From Dentipellis sp. KUC8613 (lineage: Eukaryota > Basidiomycota > Agaricomycetes > Russulales > Hericiaceae): a stretch of 64,000 nucleotides of DNA. The notes beneath the pieces were generated by a model that made no database searches, had not been told where the DNA came from, and saw only the letters and a list, made by a program, of their open reading frames with translations. The stretch lies in NCBI GenBank assembly GCA_002286715.1, contig NSJX01000036.1, positions 56,535 to 120,534 on the forward strand, given 5' to 3'. The translations under genes and the position numbers were made by a program. Positions 22,371 through 35,600 of this stretch are shown piece after piece (position 1 is the stretch's first letter; each line of letters opens with the position of its first letter).

Positions 22371-24862
22371 TCAAAGCAGCCGCACGCCGACAGGCAACTG
22401 CGGCCCCGCGCCCTCCTGCCCGCGCACCCACGGCTGCAGGCTGCTCGAGATCTTGAGCGAGATGTCCGCGCCGGTGTCCTCGAACGCGAAGCGCTGGATG
22501 AGCGCGGCCATTATTACTTTGTACTGGAAGATCGCTGTGTTGTGTTAGCTGCGGGGTACACAGGGGACGGGGGACGGAACCACGCGAGTGCGGGAACGAG
22601 AATGGGGAGGAGTGTGTAGATGCAGACGCAGACGAGAACGAGAACGGGGACGACGACGATGTGGAAGGAGATAGAAAGGGAGGGAGGAAGAGGCAACCAC
22701 TCACCGAGCCGCATCCCGATACAGCTCCGCGGGCCATCGCTGAACGCGAGCGTATTCGCCCACCCAGAGTACTCCGCCACCGCCGGCGACACGCCCGCGC
22801 TCGCGAGCCAGCGCGCGGGGCGGAACGCGTCGGGGTCGGCCCAGAGGCGCTCGAGGCGGTGGATGGCGATGATGGGGATTAGGACGGTCTGTGGTGTAAG
22901 CGAGGGAGGTGTGAGTGTGAGTGTGAGTGTGAGTGTGAGTATCGCGAAAGGGGGAGGAGGGGTAGGGGGTAGGTATGGAGGTGGAGGTGATGGGGAAATG
23001 GTAAAAGGAGGGAGGCGGGGACGCACCTGGCCGGGCTCGACGACGACCTCGCGCATCTCCTGCCCGCCGGGCAGGCGCACGGCGTGCGCGAGCGGGATGA
23101 CGTCCGGCTTCGTCGCGATGCGCTCCATGTACGGCAGGCCGGGGTACAAGCGCAGCCTGAGCTTCCATCAGCGCATTGCCCACAGCACAACAACCGAACG
23201 GAGCAAAGAAAGGCCACGCACGTCTCGCGCAGCACCGCATCCAGGTACGGCAGCCTGCTCGCAAAGTCGTCGTACGTCGGCTCGCGCGCGAACGCGGCGA
23301 GCTCCGCGCGCAGGCGCGCCTGCGCGTCCGGGTGCCGCGCGAGCTCGAAGAGCGTGTACCCGAGCGTCTGCGTCGTCGTCTCGTGCCCGGAGATCACGAA
23401 CGTCGAGATCTGCTCGTACAGCTCCGCCTTGGAGATCTCGCCCGCCGCGTGCGCGGTCACTGGGAGGGTGCGGCTTGTGAGATAGGGCGCGGCTTGTGAG
23501 ATATAGGGGAAGGGGGAAGAGGGGAGAGGGGGCGCACGTACGGAGGCGGCTGAGCAGGTCCTTCTGCCCGTGCTTGACGACGTCCTGGTTGCGCCGCACC
23601 ATCTCGTGCGCGACGCCGTTCTGGATCGTCACCTTCGCGGTGCCCTGCGCCTGGATCGCGGCGATCGGCAAGTCGTTGAGAATTGGGAAGCGGCGCAGCA
23701 GCATGAGGGTCTGCACGCGGCGCTTGGTGAGTCCAGGACGAAGAGGGGGAGGGAGAGGGAGGCAGATGGGGACGCACGAGGAACCCGGCGTAGCGCGCGA
23801 TGGCGGAGACGGCCTTTTTGCGCGCGTTGAGGATCTGGAGCGCGTCGTCGCTGTTGCCGCCTTCGAAGTCGTGTTGGAAGGCCTGCTGTCGCGTGAGTTT
23901 CAACTATAGAGCCATACAGATGACCAACATACAGCACGGCCAATCACGTTCAGGCTGACAGATGGGACATTAGTTGAGAAATATGGGTTAGAGGGGCAAA
24001 GAGGACACTGACGTGACTTTGCCCGTCCAGTCCAGAATATTCATGCGCAGCGTGCCCTCATGCTTCGACACGTCCGCCGTGAGGTCGTCCAGCGCGCGCG
24101 ACGCGGCGTCGTGCACCTCCTGCGACATCGCCTTGACGTTCTCCGCACTGAGCATGCATATGACGTCATCCAACCGTTACGCGTGGGGCAGAGTGTGTGT
24201 GGTATGTGGAAAGGACGCACGAGAGGGACGGGTTCACGAGCTTCTTCATGCGCTTGTGCTCGTCCTCGCCTTCGACCCAGCCCAGGCCCTCCCCAAGCAG
24301 CCGCGCGACGCGCGGGCGGACGACTTTGCTGTGGTCTCCATTCCGTCTTTTTATTCAGTTTCTGATCAGGATGTACACAATCAGAACCCGACACTCACGG
24401 TAATCGTAGATGCGCTTCTGCAAAATATGCGAGATGCCATCGGGGTCGCTGAGGATGAGCTGCGCACGCGCGCGATGTGAGGCACAATGGGAGACGTGCG
24501 CGAAGGAGAGCGCGACGCACGACGTCTGGTGCGCGGAACGCAGCCTTGATGCGGTACGTGAGGCCGAGCGCACCCGTCCACTCGCGGAAGACGCGCCCGG
24601 GCTCGTTCATGAACACCGTCTTCTCGTGGCCCCAGATCCAGCTCGCGCCCGGCTGCAGCCCAGACATTAACATCAGCTCCGTCCCATCCACTTCCACAAC
24701 CGTCTTTGCGCGACTCACCGGCTTGGGCAACTTCGATACTGTCGACTTGCTGCGAGATAGCAGAGTCCATGCGAGGCATACGACTGCTAGCCCCAGCGCG
24801 ATTGTCGCTAGGAGCTGCGGCTCCAGCTGGATATCCTTCAGAGTCGGTAGAGCGGACGCCAT
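22371..24862 (-). CDS. Cytochrome P450 B
   Basis: Membrane-anchored haem monooxygenase. Start ATG at 24862-24860; an N-terminal hydrophobic segment (LLATIALGLAVVCLAWTLL) follows 17 polar residues. About 11 exons on the minus strand. The I-helix is FVISGHETTTQT with the oxygen-activation threonine. The ExxR motif ETLR is assembled across an intron (LREC side at about 23215, LRLYP at 23155). The haem loop AFSDGPRSCIGMRLA carries the cysteine ligand, and its last residues are built across the intron at about 22535-22705. The protein ends QLPVGVRLL with stop at 22371-22373. An intron near 22885-23030 contains a GTGTGA hexamer repeat. P450 B is clearly a different family from P450s A and C by motif. 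It is divergently arranged with the GMC oxidoreductase, 1.2 kb apart. Confidence 0.88.
22909..22940. repeat. GTGTGA hexamer microsatellite in a P450 B intron
   Basis: About five perfect copies of the hexamer GTGTGA, within an intron of the minus-strand P450 gene. Confidence 0.8.
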
Positions 24863-26030
24863 GGTGAGATGGAAGGTCTGAGGCTCCTCGCGCCCGAGGA
24901 CAGGCCAAAACGGTTATATAGGGCGCTCGCGCTCGATGATATGGGCGCTCGACTACGGTCGATCGCCGGTGCCGGGGTGGTTGAACGGAATACGCTGGGC
25001 ACGCTCGCGGAGGAGGGAGCAGCGTGGCGGCGGCACGAAGCTTGCGAGGGTGGGCCGCTTTGTAGGGCTCAGGGATCAGCTGCTTGAGCACGAAGGCGGG
25101 CTGTGCAGACGGCCCAACACGTGTGTGCTGCAGAGGAATCAGTCCGTTTGCGTTCGGTGTATACAGTCGTAGGAATTATGGTGCGTGCGTGCTTGGGGTC
25201 CTTCGAAGAGAAGACGCGTCGGAGGCGAGATGAGCTGGGATCTTATCAGAAGGACTGCACGGTACAAGTACATCTGTCGCCTGGAGGTCCGGGCCCGGGG
25301 CAGATAGATAGGATAAAGCAAGTCCAGCTGGGGGGGCCGTGCTGGGCGTGGTCAAATGACCATCTCGCGTGCGTGCATGCTGCGTGGTGTATTACCTGGA
25401 CCGCACCATAGGCACCCTAGCCGCCCAGGCGTCCGCTTTTCTTCAGGGAAGGTTGTGCGGCGATCTCCAGTGAGCGCTGTGGGGCGATAGGTTAGTATAT
25501 TTGGGCTCTGAAACGGTGCGGTGCTGGGCATTGCAAGAGCGTTTTCGGACAGGAAGAGTTCGAGTGCCTGTGATGATACGTATCACTCGTTGGAGAAGAC
25601 GCGAAGCAAGGGCGGTTTGATAACTCTTATGAGGTTGGGAGCAACTCCGAGCGTGGAAACCACCTTCCATACCAGGAGCATAGGCGCCCGTTGGTAACAG
25701 TACGCCTGTGAGAGGCTTTTGTCCACTTGAAGCCGTCCGACATGCACACTGCTGATCCTTGGCTGATTTCTCGCGATTGTTCCAATCCCATTGCCTGATG
25801 CCGCCGTGTCGAACAGACTTCTGCTTGGAACCACCCGTGCGTAGCGTTGCGCGGCACGCGCGCCAGTCAGACATGTACAGTTACAGTACCCGGGCGGCCT
25901 TCCCAACAATGTGATCCAGGACCACTGGGCTTCGTGGCATCCGGAGGCCCATTTGCCACCCGGCGTAATATCCGTGCACTGAGCTTCAGTGCGTCCGACG
26001 CCCCAGCCTCCTCTCTACCGCACTAACGCC
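24863..26030. other. Divergent intergenic region
   Basis: 1.17 kb shared upstream region of P450 B (minus) and the GMC oxidoreductase (plus). No gene is supported; a minus-strand open stretch at 25443-25909 shows no family resemblance. A shared promoter controlling both redox genes is possible. Confidence 0.4.
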
Positions 26031-29000
26031 ATGCTCGGGTTCGCGCTGTCCGTCGTGCTTGCGCCGAGTCTGCTCGCGCAGGCCGTTCTGGGTGCCAGCT
26101 CCGGAGGCACCGCGTCCCCATGTACATCTCTGCCGTTCCCGCCGTCTGAGGACGACGTATCCACGTTCCTCAGCACCAAATTCGACTACATCATCGTCGG
26201 TGCGTCGTGCACTTTCTTGGGTCTGACGTAGCATGAGGTTGAAGTTGAAGGGCTCTCAAGGCGGAGGCACAGCGGGCATTCCTTTGGCCGTACGGTGCGT
26301 TCCTTCTCGGACTACGAATGCGGCAGACTTCCGCGCAGAACTGACTTCTCCTCCGCCCGCCCTAGGCTCGCGGAGGACAAGAATCTGCATGTAGGCGTGA
26401 TCGAAGCCGGCTCGCTGCGCCTCGATGATCCTATCATCAACGTGCCCAGTGCGTTCCTCCGCCTTCCGTCTTTGCGTTCCTCCGTCGATCCAAAAGTGAC
26501 TCGACTCGTAGACTTCAACGGCCGCGCACTCGGGAACCCGACGTACGACTGGGACTTCGTGTCAATGAACCAGGCCAACGCGGCCGGGCGCAACTTCTCC
26601 GTTCCAAGGTCGGCACTGCGCATCCGTTTTTTTATTTAGCCATGAACTTTCAGTTTAATGGATGTGTGACTCGGATGTGCAGAGGCAAATTGCTCGGCGG
26701 GTCGAGCGCCATCAACGCGCTCGCGTGGAACCGCGCCTCCGCACCCGAATACGACGCGTGGGCCCAGTTCGCCCAGGGAAACGGGTGGGACTGGGCGGGC
26801 CTGCTGCCGTCGTTCAAGAAATCTGAGGACGTGTCGCTCAAGCCAAAGAACCCGTACCCCGGGATTACCGCTGCGCAGGCGGAGACGGCTGCGGCGGATT
26901 TACCGCGCGTGGCGGGTATGGCTGGGCCTGTGGTTGTACGTGGGAATTATTCTTCCTCATATATCGTTCTGAGCGGTCTGCCAGGTGTCGTACAGCTCTA
27001 TCTACCCCGACGTTGTATCTCCGGTAGTAGAGACTCTGAACAACATGGGTATCAGGACCAATCCGGAACCGGTAAGCGGACAATCCTATTATATGCAATT
27101 TCTTACTTATACTGCGCAGCTCAATGGAAATGCGACTGGGTTGTACAATACTCTCGAGTCTATAGATCGCACGGCGGGTGTCAGAACGTACTCCGCCATC
27201 GGGTACTTCTGCGACCAGCCGCCGAAGTCCAATCTCAAGGTCCTTCTCGGTGCACAGGTACGGTAGACCGTGTCTTCGCTTCCTTATGAGCTCTTTGGTC
27301 TGACAATCGATCCCTTTAGGCGACGAAAGTGCTCTTCAGGAACACCTCGGCCTCGCTTACTGCGACGGGCGTGCAATTTATCGTTGGATCGAAGCAGTAT
27401 GCTGTCAACACGACGAAGGAGGTCATCCTTTCGACTGGCACGGTTCAAACGCCGCAGTTGCTGGAACTGTCAGGTACGTCCGCGACATGAGTCGAACTCT
27501 CAATTCTCGCATACAAGGCGATACAAACAGGCATCGGGAACTCAACCCTCCTCAAGTCGATGAACATCCCGACGCTGGTCGATCTGCCCGCAGTGGGAGA
27601 AAACCTACAGGTCTGTCTATCACATCTCTGTCCTCTTGACGTCCTCGATCTCGACTTACCCCGGCCTCTAAGGAACATCTCTTCGTCGGGGTCCAATGGC
27701 AACTCAAACCCGGCCATATAACCTTCGGTGCGTTTTCCCATATTACGCCCTCGCCGCACAGTGCGCATATATACGTCCACCACCGTCACGGATAGACATC
27801 CTCCGCAACAACGCCACCTTCGCCGCCGAACAATCCGCCCTCTAGTACGCCCCTCCTCCCCTCCCCCTTCCCCATTCCTCTCTCACATCTCACCTCCCTC
27901 CCACTCCCTCCCGCACTTCCACCACACAGCAACGCAACCGGCCAGGGCTGGCTCGCCAACATCGACAGCACCGTCGTCTTCCTGCGCCTGCAGGACCTCG
28001 TCACGCCCACCCGCCTCGCCGCGCTGCTGCAGCTCTTCGACGCCAGCGCCGCGCGCGCGGCGCCGGGCTCGCTGCAGGCGGCGCAGTACGCGCTGCAGCG
28101 GCGCTGGCTCGTGGACGGCCGCGTCGCGCTGTCGGAGCTCGCGCAGGCGAGCGAGGGCGTGATTGCGCCCGAGGAAGGGGTGAGCTATGTGTTCATGCTT
28201 GGCGGCTTGTCGGTGAGTTTTTTCTCCTTCGTTATCGTTATCCTGGTCGGAGGGGTGTTGAAAGCGGGCAGCATCCGATGAGCAGGGGCAGTGTAGTGAG
28301 TGGCGTCTCGTGCCGTTTATTCCGCTCGGTTCTCGTGAGGGCTGAGTATGTGTTACGTTGCTGGTACTTAGCATATAGCAAGTAACGACCCGCTCGCGCC
28401 GCCCGCGATCGACTTTGGGTATCTCAGCCACGACTTTGGTATGTCCCCGTCGCCCCGCGCACTCATAGCCAGAGCCCGAGCGAAATACTCACGTACACGG
28501 GGCGCCAGATGTACAGGTGCTCCTGGACGTGCTGAAGTACATGCAGAAGATCGGCACCTCGCAGCCGTTCGCGGGCGACGTCGCGGTGCAGACGACGCCG
28601 GCGACGGACGCGGCGGCGCAGAGCGACGAGGCGCTCGTTGCGTGCGTTGTTTCTTCCTCTTGTGAGGTTTGCAGTTGAAGTTGGAGCTGATGGGGGTGTG
28701 TGGCAGGTATATACGCAGCACGGCGGCGGTGAGTGGTCATACATTACCGGACCTTGGTGTATGCTCATGTAGGATTACAGGGAGGCGACCATATAATTGG
28801 TACAGCCGCGCTCGGTCCACGAGGCCAAGGCGGTACGTCTCGTCTCGTCTTTCCCTCACACACCACTTTCCATCCACTCACCTGCTCATGGCGTGGCGGC
28901 GCTTCATGCAGGCGTGGTCGACTCGTCCCTGCGAGTCTACGGCACAGCCAACCTGCGCGTCGTCGACGCGAGCATCATCCCGATCCAGGTCGCGGGGCAC

Positions 29001-29132
29001 TCGCAGTCGTCGGCGTATGCGATTGCGGAGAAGGTGTGTCTCTTCCCGTCCCGCCTTGTCTTTGTTATGCTGGAGTGGAGTGGCAGCTGATGTGGTGTGT
29101 AGGCTGCGGCGTTGATCAAGGGGGGCAAGTAG
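26031..29132 (+). CDS. GMC-family FAD oxidoreductase, secreted
   Basis: Glucose-methanol-choline oxidoreductase, an FAD enzyme oxidising alcohols; Agaricomycete members include aryl-alcohol and related oxidases. The first residues (MLGFALSVVLAPSLLAQAVLG) look like a signal peptide. The FAD-binding motif DYIIVGGGTAGIPLAVRLAE is assembled across two short introns (26201-26262 region and 26295-26365). GMC signature 1 is GKLLGGSSAINALAWNR (about 26686-26730). Signature 2 is STGTVQTPQLLELSGIG. The C-terminal segment has HIIGTAALGPRGQGG, where the more usual wording is HPxGT, then VYGTANLRVVDASIIP and AGHSQSSAYAIAEKAA, giving the His pair of the active site. Roughly 16 exons. Stop at 29130-29132. 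It could oxidise a pathway alcohol or be an unrelated lignocellulose auxiliary enzyme. Confidence 0.87.
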
Positions 29133-30106
29133 CGGACAGCCTATGCTGAGCCTGAGGTTGGGGGATCTAGTACTAGTGGGAGTGTGGAGAGAGGATGCAT
29201 ATATGATACCCTGGACTGGATTGGACTGGATCTTTGGACAGACTCGGAACAGACTATCGCACATTCGATTCTATCATTTTTTTTCCATGTTGCTTGTACA
29301 TTTTTGGAGGCTAAACCCGCGGCGCACCACAATATATTCCAGTGTATATTCCAATATATATGGCGGTGGAGAAGATACGTAAGATGGTTTGAGCGATGCA
29401 TATCATTTGGCCGCGGCGTTTCAGCTTCAACTACAACTTTTGTGCCCGGAAAACGCCGAGCATCACGGTCCTTCAGTCGTGGTTAGCACCGCGCGGCCTC
29501 TTCAAGTTCGCCGCCATAGCGCGTCGTCATCGAGTACTATAGCAAATCAGTTCAACTCTCAAATAGCTCCGTTTTCATCTCCCAGACCCAAGATGTCAAC
29601 GGAGATGAAATCTGCTCTCGACGTCGACTGTAAATGGCGTAGTGCTTGTGGCTGAACGCGCACATGGAGTCAACGTCTGCATAGATGTTTGTAGTGTTCC
29701 TTGGCCGATGGCCCCGCCACGCCTGTACTTGGTAAGTACCTCTGTCGGTAATGGAGCTTGTGCACTAACAACGGTAGGCGGAAACTTTGTCGCCATGGCC
29801 GTGACATTCAGGCTAGCGCTGTAGGACGGCCCATTTCGGTAATTCGATGCCGCCAACGCATCGAACGGAGGCGACTCGTAAATCGAAGCTGTCGCGCTCG
29901 TATATAATGTCAGCCGAATAGAAGAAAAACCTCAACGAAAAAAATCGAATCGATTAGGCTTCGGTGGTCGTATCTATGTCGAGAAAGACAAAATGATCGT
30001 CGCAATCTGGTCGGAGGAAATACGTGCGTGACATTCTTTGCAAGACATGAGCGGGGAGGAGGTGGAGGTCTACACGGGGATGCGTGACTACGCACCAGAT
30101 GCCCCG
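29133..30106. other. Intergenic, convergent 3' region
   Basis: About 970 bp between the GMC stop and the permease stop. A weak possible two-exon frame starts at an ATG at 29593, but it meets a stop unless spliced in unsupported ways, so I do not call it. Confidence 0.4.
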
Positions 30107-32503
30107 CTAATACCCTCTTCCAATCTTCTCTTCCTCCTCCCCACCCCGCTCCCCGCTCTCCCCGCTCTCCGCACCATCGCGCTCCCTGAGCGTCGACACC
30201 GGCCCCTTGAACCAATGCCTCCCGCCGTACCTCGGGAACGCATAATACACCAGCGACAGCACGATCGTCCCGCCCCACACGACGACGGTGTAGTTCATGC
30301 CCGCGGACGTGGGCGCGGGCGACGCGGGGAACATGAACACGACGAGGACGAACGCCATGAACAGCAGCGCCGCAACGGCGGCCGGGAGACTCTGCCAGCG
30401 CGCCGCATACACGTGTCACTATCCTCTCGCACACCGAATCTGAATCAGCGGGAAAGGGAATATTTAGTACTCACGAAGCGGCCGAGCGCGAACGGCCCGC
30501 GCGGGAGCTGGGAGGTGTGCCTGCGGACGAGACGGGCCGAGATCGGGATGGCGTACGCGACGTACTGCCCGGCCACGACGAGCGCGAAGACGGCGCTGAT
30601 GGCGCCCGCGCCGGCGAATGCGAGGAGCGCGAGTGCGAGTGCGAGGAGCGCGGCGCCCCAGACGGCGCAGATGGGCGTGTGCGTGCGCGGGTGCACGGAG
30701 CGGAGGAGCGAGGAGAGCGGGAGCGCGCCGTCGCGGGAGAAGGCGAATATTTGGCGCGAGCAGACAAGCAGCTGGGAGAATGACCGAGTCTGTGAGTGCG
30801 AGATGCAGGATTGGGGAGGAGGAGGGGATCAACGTGCCATGTCGAGTCCCATGATGAATCTGTTCGCGTTCGAAGAGGTGTGCGTCGGTGTGTGCTGGTG
30901 TGTGAGGCGGAGAAGGGGAGCGGCTTACTGGGCGATGACGACGAAGACCCAGACGGCGAGCGTCCCGTGCTTGCCGAAGCTGTTGAAGAGGATCTAGAAT
31001 CTGCCCGGTCAGCAGAGCCTCGGCACCGCTAGTATGTAACATGACGGGTGCGCACTGCGGCCATGGGCTGTTGTATCGGGCTGCTGAGGATTGCTTGCAG
31101 ATCGGTACCCATGTTGAACGCGACCGCGATGAGGATCCCTTCGAGTACCTTTAGGATACGTCGGCGTCAGATACATAGGTAGGTGAGGGCATACCCCATC
31201 CTAGAACGCTTGCAGTGGCCGTAGCGCTAAGGGTCGCATATGGCACTGCGATGCGCGCATTTGTTGCCTCCTCGCTGATGTGCACGCTTGCGTCGAAAGC
31301 ACCTTTAGGCGATAGAGGGCGTTTTATGATAAAAAGCTGTCACTGCGCGAACAAACATACGCACCGATTGCCCATAGTGGCGCCAGGAAGCTGAGAACGA
31401 ATGCGAAGCCGTCGGGCCAACCGGACGCTGGGATAATCCGTCCGTGAGCTTCGCAATACGTAGACCAAATTGCGGATAGCATTACGGTTTTCGAAGTGCC
31501 CAAAGACGTAGCCTTTTGTGTTTCTAAATTCTGCCGGAGTTGCGGCGGGAAGAGCGATGATGATCACGATGCACAGTCTGTCATACAAGTGAGCGCGAGA
31601 CAGAGGCAGTCGCAGTCAACTGATACTCACAGGGCGTTGAGCGCGGTGTATAATTTTTGAAGGCGAGCGATGTACTTGACTGCAACGCTGCACGCGACGG
31701 CATGGACAAACAACACGGCGGTGTACACTCCGCTGAAAACGACGGAGGCATGTGTTAGAAAAAAGATGGTAATCACAGCGACCTAGTAGACACATACAAC
31801 GTCTGTGCGGTAGTGGCGGCAAATGTGAGATCAGAGCCAATGCTGATGGCTGCCATGAGCTGCTGGGAGAAGCCCCATTCAACCGACGCAACGCTTGCAA
31901 TGTTTCCAATTGTATTGGAATCTGTGTATGTATCATTCTATGATGTACTCATCGCTGATGCCGAGAAAAAGTGTTATACATACAGCCAACAATCCAGGAA
32001 AGTATATTCCTGTATCTGGGAGAGGAGTAGACGTATGTCCAGTAGTAGAGGCCACCGGAAGTCGGTGCTGCAGATCCAAGCTCGGCTATGCAGAGCGCAA
32101 TCGCCATGAGGCCGAAGACGCACACCGCCCACTGTCAAAAAGCGAATGATCAGACGTGTGCAGCCCTTCAATTGAGCGGTAAAAAAATACTAACACCCCA
32201 TATCATTGCGACGGGCCCGCCGTTCGAAAGCGAGTAGACGAGTACAGCGCTGATGGATTTGAAGGTCAGGTAGACAATAAGGCGGTACTCGACAGGATAT
32301 AATACGAACGATATGGAAGGAAATAGTCCAATGATGCTGAATCCAACTCCGAAGAGCTCAAGAGGAGTGAATGTCCGCTTGAGTTCCTGCTTGTACCCGA
32401 GGCTCTCGAGGAGTGCATCGTCTCCTGGAGGGGCCGCATCGACGGCTCGAGGGATCCCCTCATTTTCAGAGGAGATAGAGTCTGCCACGTCGCAAACTGG
32501 CAT
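30107..32503 (-). CDS. APC-superfamily amino acid / GABA-type permease
   Basis: Plasma-membrane transporter of the fungal amino-acid, GABA and choline permease family, with about 12 membrane helices. Start ATG at 32503, in MPVCDVADSISSENEGIP. The N-terminal tail is acidic and followed by GYKQELKRTFTPLELFGVGF, the usual entry to helix 1. Family blocks in order: VYSLSNGGPVAMIWGWAVC, AELGSAAPTSGGLYYWTY, SVASVEWGFSQQ, YIARLQKLYTALNAL, GYVFGHFENPSGWPDGFAF, FLAPLWAIG, and late SRQIFAFSRDGALP. Each is contiguous once short introns are removed; for example the intron at about 31424-31480 restores FENPSGWPDG. It ends in a Glu-rich tail (EEEEKIGRGY) with stop at 30107-30109. The substrate cannot be read from sequence. 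It lies between the redox genes and the DUF6533 gene; export of a product is less likely than amino-acid uptake for this family. Confidence 0.85.
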
Positions 32504-33221
32504 TGAACAGAAGGACAGAGGAGGATGATAACGGAGAACACAGGAAAAGATGGCGACTGGTCGAGTTCAACGTTCATAGAGCATCGATGTCGGGGAATGA
32601 CATGGATGGTTGGCCGTTCCATTGATAATACCTGTTAGCCGTCACGTTGACGGCAATAAATGTATAGCAAAACCTGAAGTGGTGAGTGCATTTCGATGTG
32701 AGGATGTTGTTGAGGTGATATAAGCGCCGTGATTGCACGAAGCGCCCGCGGCGCTCCGCAACGTCTGTTGACTCTGTTCAACTAGAACTCGACCTGCTCA
32801 ATGTTTACAGGACATACTGGCGCTCTCTCCCCACTAGGTGTCCTCGCTTCCTCTTATATTTTCATCAATGTGTGCAACTGTACCCACTGTCGGGACCATG
32901 CTCCACGTTCACACGCCAAAGATTTACAAAGGTAACAACAATCCTTTCTGCTCTACACAGATTTCACACAAGGCTACTAGTCGAGTCATTGACGCTCGCG
33001 AATCATACAGCCCATTTCTGACAAGCTTCCATAATACATCAATATTGGATTCACCACACCCACTGCAGTGATCGCTCGTCGGACCTGGAGGGGTCATTGT
33101 CCGAGGATTGTCGGTATGCGATCCTCTGCGGCTTTGGCCTTCCCGCAACGAGCGACGCTCGTGTCTATATGAGCTACGCGGCCGGAATGCGTTGTTCTCT
33201 GCGCTGTGATATCGCTCGGAC
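32504..33221. other. Divergent intergenic region
   Basis: 718 bp between the permease start (minus) and the DUF6533 gene start (plus). No gene seen; it should contain both promoters. Confidence 0.4.
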
Positions 33222-34920
33222 ATGGACCAGGCCATCGACGAAGTCGCATGGAAGCGGGCATACGCAGAGCGCTGCTGCCAATGTGCGTATCTCGTCGTTG
33301 GTCATTTGGGAGAGTCTGTGATGATCGATGATATGGTTATCTAGTGACCGCAGCAACACTCATCGTTTGGGAGCATTGTGAGTTCGGCATTTATCGACTC
33401 CCCATCTGGAGGCTCTGATTTTTATCAATTTCCAGTTCTTCAGTTCGATCACGAGGTAAGTACTTCCTACACGGACACCTATCGACAAGACACTTACTCT
33501 GGTTCATTATCTTGTAGATATCCCTTTTTTGGGTGCGAGAGGTTCTTTTTTTTTGCACCGCAGAAACTAACATGCCGTTTTTATAGAAAAAGAGATGGTC
33601 TTGGGGCAAAGTCGTCTTTCTCTGGGTAACGATATTCGGCTGGCCCCCATCATACAGCTAGGAGGTTGATATTCTTGCTTTAGAGCCGATATTACACGAT
33701 CGGGTTTGTCGTGTAAGCTTTCAATCCTTGTATGAGTTGAGTCGCCCGTGCTTACATTTTGCCACAGAGGAAATGCGATTGGTGCGAGCGACTTTATGCT
33801 GCGACTGTTCGGCCTGATCCAGACGGTTGACCAACCAATGTAATCATAGTTTTCTTGAACCATCATCCTAGCGAAGAGGTAGGTTCATTGGCTTGGTTTA
33901 GAGAGTATCTGTTGATGATAGAACATATTCTGCGCCTCACAGTAGTGCGTAGTGCACTTGTTGAATTCCCGGAAGATTTCTAACATCCATTATCAGCTGC
34001 AATCGCTTCTTTCGCTGGCAGAACACCGGTGCCGCGGTACAAGTCATCACCACACATAGTGCGTTTTCCCAGCTTCCTGCGCCGAGCTCGCCACCTTACT
34101 CGCTAGCCACTGCCGCCAGTCGTTCTCGAACTGCGCCTGTATGCGATGTATCGCAGCGTCAAGCCAGTCGTGCTCCTCCTCGTTTTCCTAACCGTTGCCG
34201 AATCAGTCGTCATGGGGGTCCTCTTCGGTATTCCTAAAGGCCTCGGTGCGCTGCTCTCCCGCATTTACCCGTCAACCTGGTTCTCACGGTCTCTTTGCAG
34301 GAGTTAGCAACCCCGCACCAGGCGTGTTCATCTGCGCCGACAGTGATCTGCCGGGCGTTCCCTGGGTCGCATTTTACTACACCTGCATCCTGTGCACCGA
34401 GTCGACGCTTCTCGTGCTCAGCCTGTACAAGGCGTGGGCGCATCGCGATATGGCGATGCGGCATGGGCTGTATCGCCTTATAACCCGGGACTCTGTGTAT
34501 TACTTTGCCCTGTACGTCTTCTCATATATATCTGCCCCACATCCTGCACTGTCTATGACCTGACCCACGGCTCCGATAGTCTGTTCTGGGTGTACCTGGG
34601 CAATCAAATCATATGGATTTACAACATCGTACGTACTCTCTCCATTTCTCCCTCCGCTTTGCCCTTGCCTTATGCATACCGATAACGCGGCGTCCGTCCA
34701 GCCGACCCTCAACGAACTAGGCACCGGCTTCGCGTTCGCACTCTCCGCAGTCTTCGCGAACCGGCTGATGATATCCCTCCGCACGGGATATTACGGCCGC
34801 TCGCCCGCAATGGGGATCCTGGATCCCGGGTTCGATGACCATACGGGGAGGACGACTGGGAGTGTCGGGATATCGGGCGACTATGAGCTGACGACGTTCA
34901 ATGAGACTGCGGGGTTCTGA
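33222..34920 (+). CDS. DUF6533-type seven-helix membrane protein
   Basis: Integral membrane protein of an Agaricomycete family of unknown function (DUF6533). Start ATG at 33222 in MDQAIDEVAWKRAYAERCCQ. The family core appears after splicing: TAATLIVWEHFLQFDHEI, LFWKKRWSWGKVVFLW, SRYYTIGFV, then VLELRLYAMYRSVKPVVLLL (about 34100-34190), VSNPAPGVFICADSDLPG, VYLGNQIIWIYNIPTLNEL and FALSAVFANRLMISLRTGYY. Eight or nine exons; the short exon coding KKRWSWGKVVFLW lies at about 33588-33627. Stop at 34918-34920 after FNETAGF. The link between the exons near 33775-33830 and 33995 is the least certain. Composition is much less GC-biased than that of the enzymes around it. Family function is unknown, so no role is proposed. 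Confidence 0.75.
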
Positions 34921-35600
34921 GACTCGGGGCCAGCTTCTATCGAAAATTTGTGCGTTTCTTGTCCCTGCGCCTGGCTGTCTTTCTGTTTCTGCTGGTCAGG
35001 CGGCGATGCGATAATTGGACGCACGGATCTCCGCAGACATTTGTATACGACGCACACGTGGAGATGCCTGGCCCTCCTCGACACTCGTGCCCCTGGAGCA
35101 GAGCGCAGCTCCAAGGCCGAACCCGAACCTCTTATGTACGTATCCCTATGCCAAATTCCTCCTGAAGAACATCGGCGCAATCCGTCGAATGAAGCCCACA
35201 AAAAAAGTATACGAACGTGATAGAGCCGACATTGTGTGGCACCTCAGAGACCCCAACTTGTTATCAGGTCCACGCCACTAGCTCTACGACGCATCGACAG
35301 GAGGTCAGCGCCCTGTGAGTTTCATTTCTTCTAACACACATGGTCTTTGTGCTAGACCCTCATAAAGGTAAACTGGCAGGTCCACTCATATACGCAAAAG
35401 CACCCTGCGCAAAGTGTCGACTGCATGACGCCGTCTCGCGGTCACGCAGGCACAGATAATAACGACCATGGCTCGAAATGTCCAAGGTCGATTCTTCGAC
35501 ATAGGGGCAACTCGGAGGTCCGGCGCACGCGTATGCTATTCGGCTCCACGCGCGGGGGAGATACTATAAGTGCTGCAATAGCGGGTCACCGTTTCTACCC
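34921..35600. other. Intergenic, no gene seen
   Basis: 680 bp between the DUF6533 gene and P450 C, with only short uninformative frames. Confidence 0.4.

Noticed and set aside
29593..29824. Possible two-exon small gene between the GMC and permease genes
   Set aside because: Needs several unsupported splice choices to avoid stops and matches no family.
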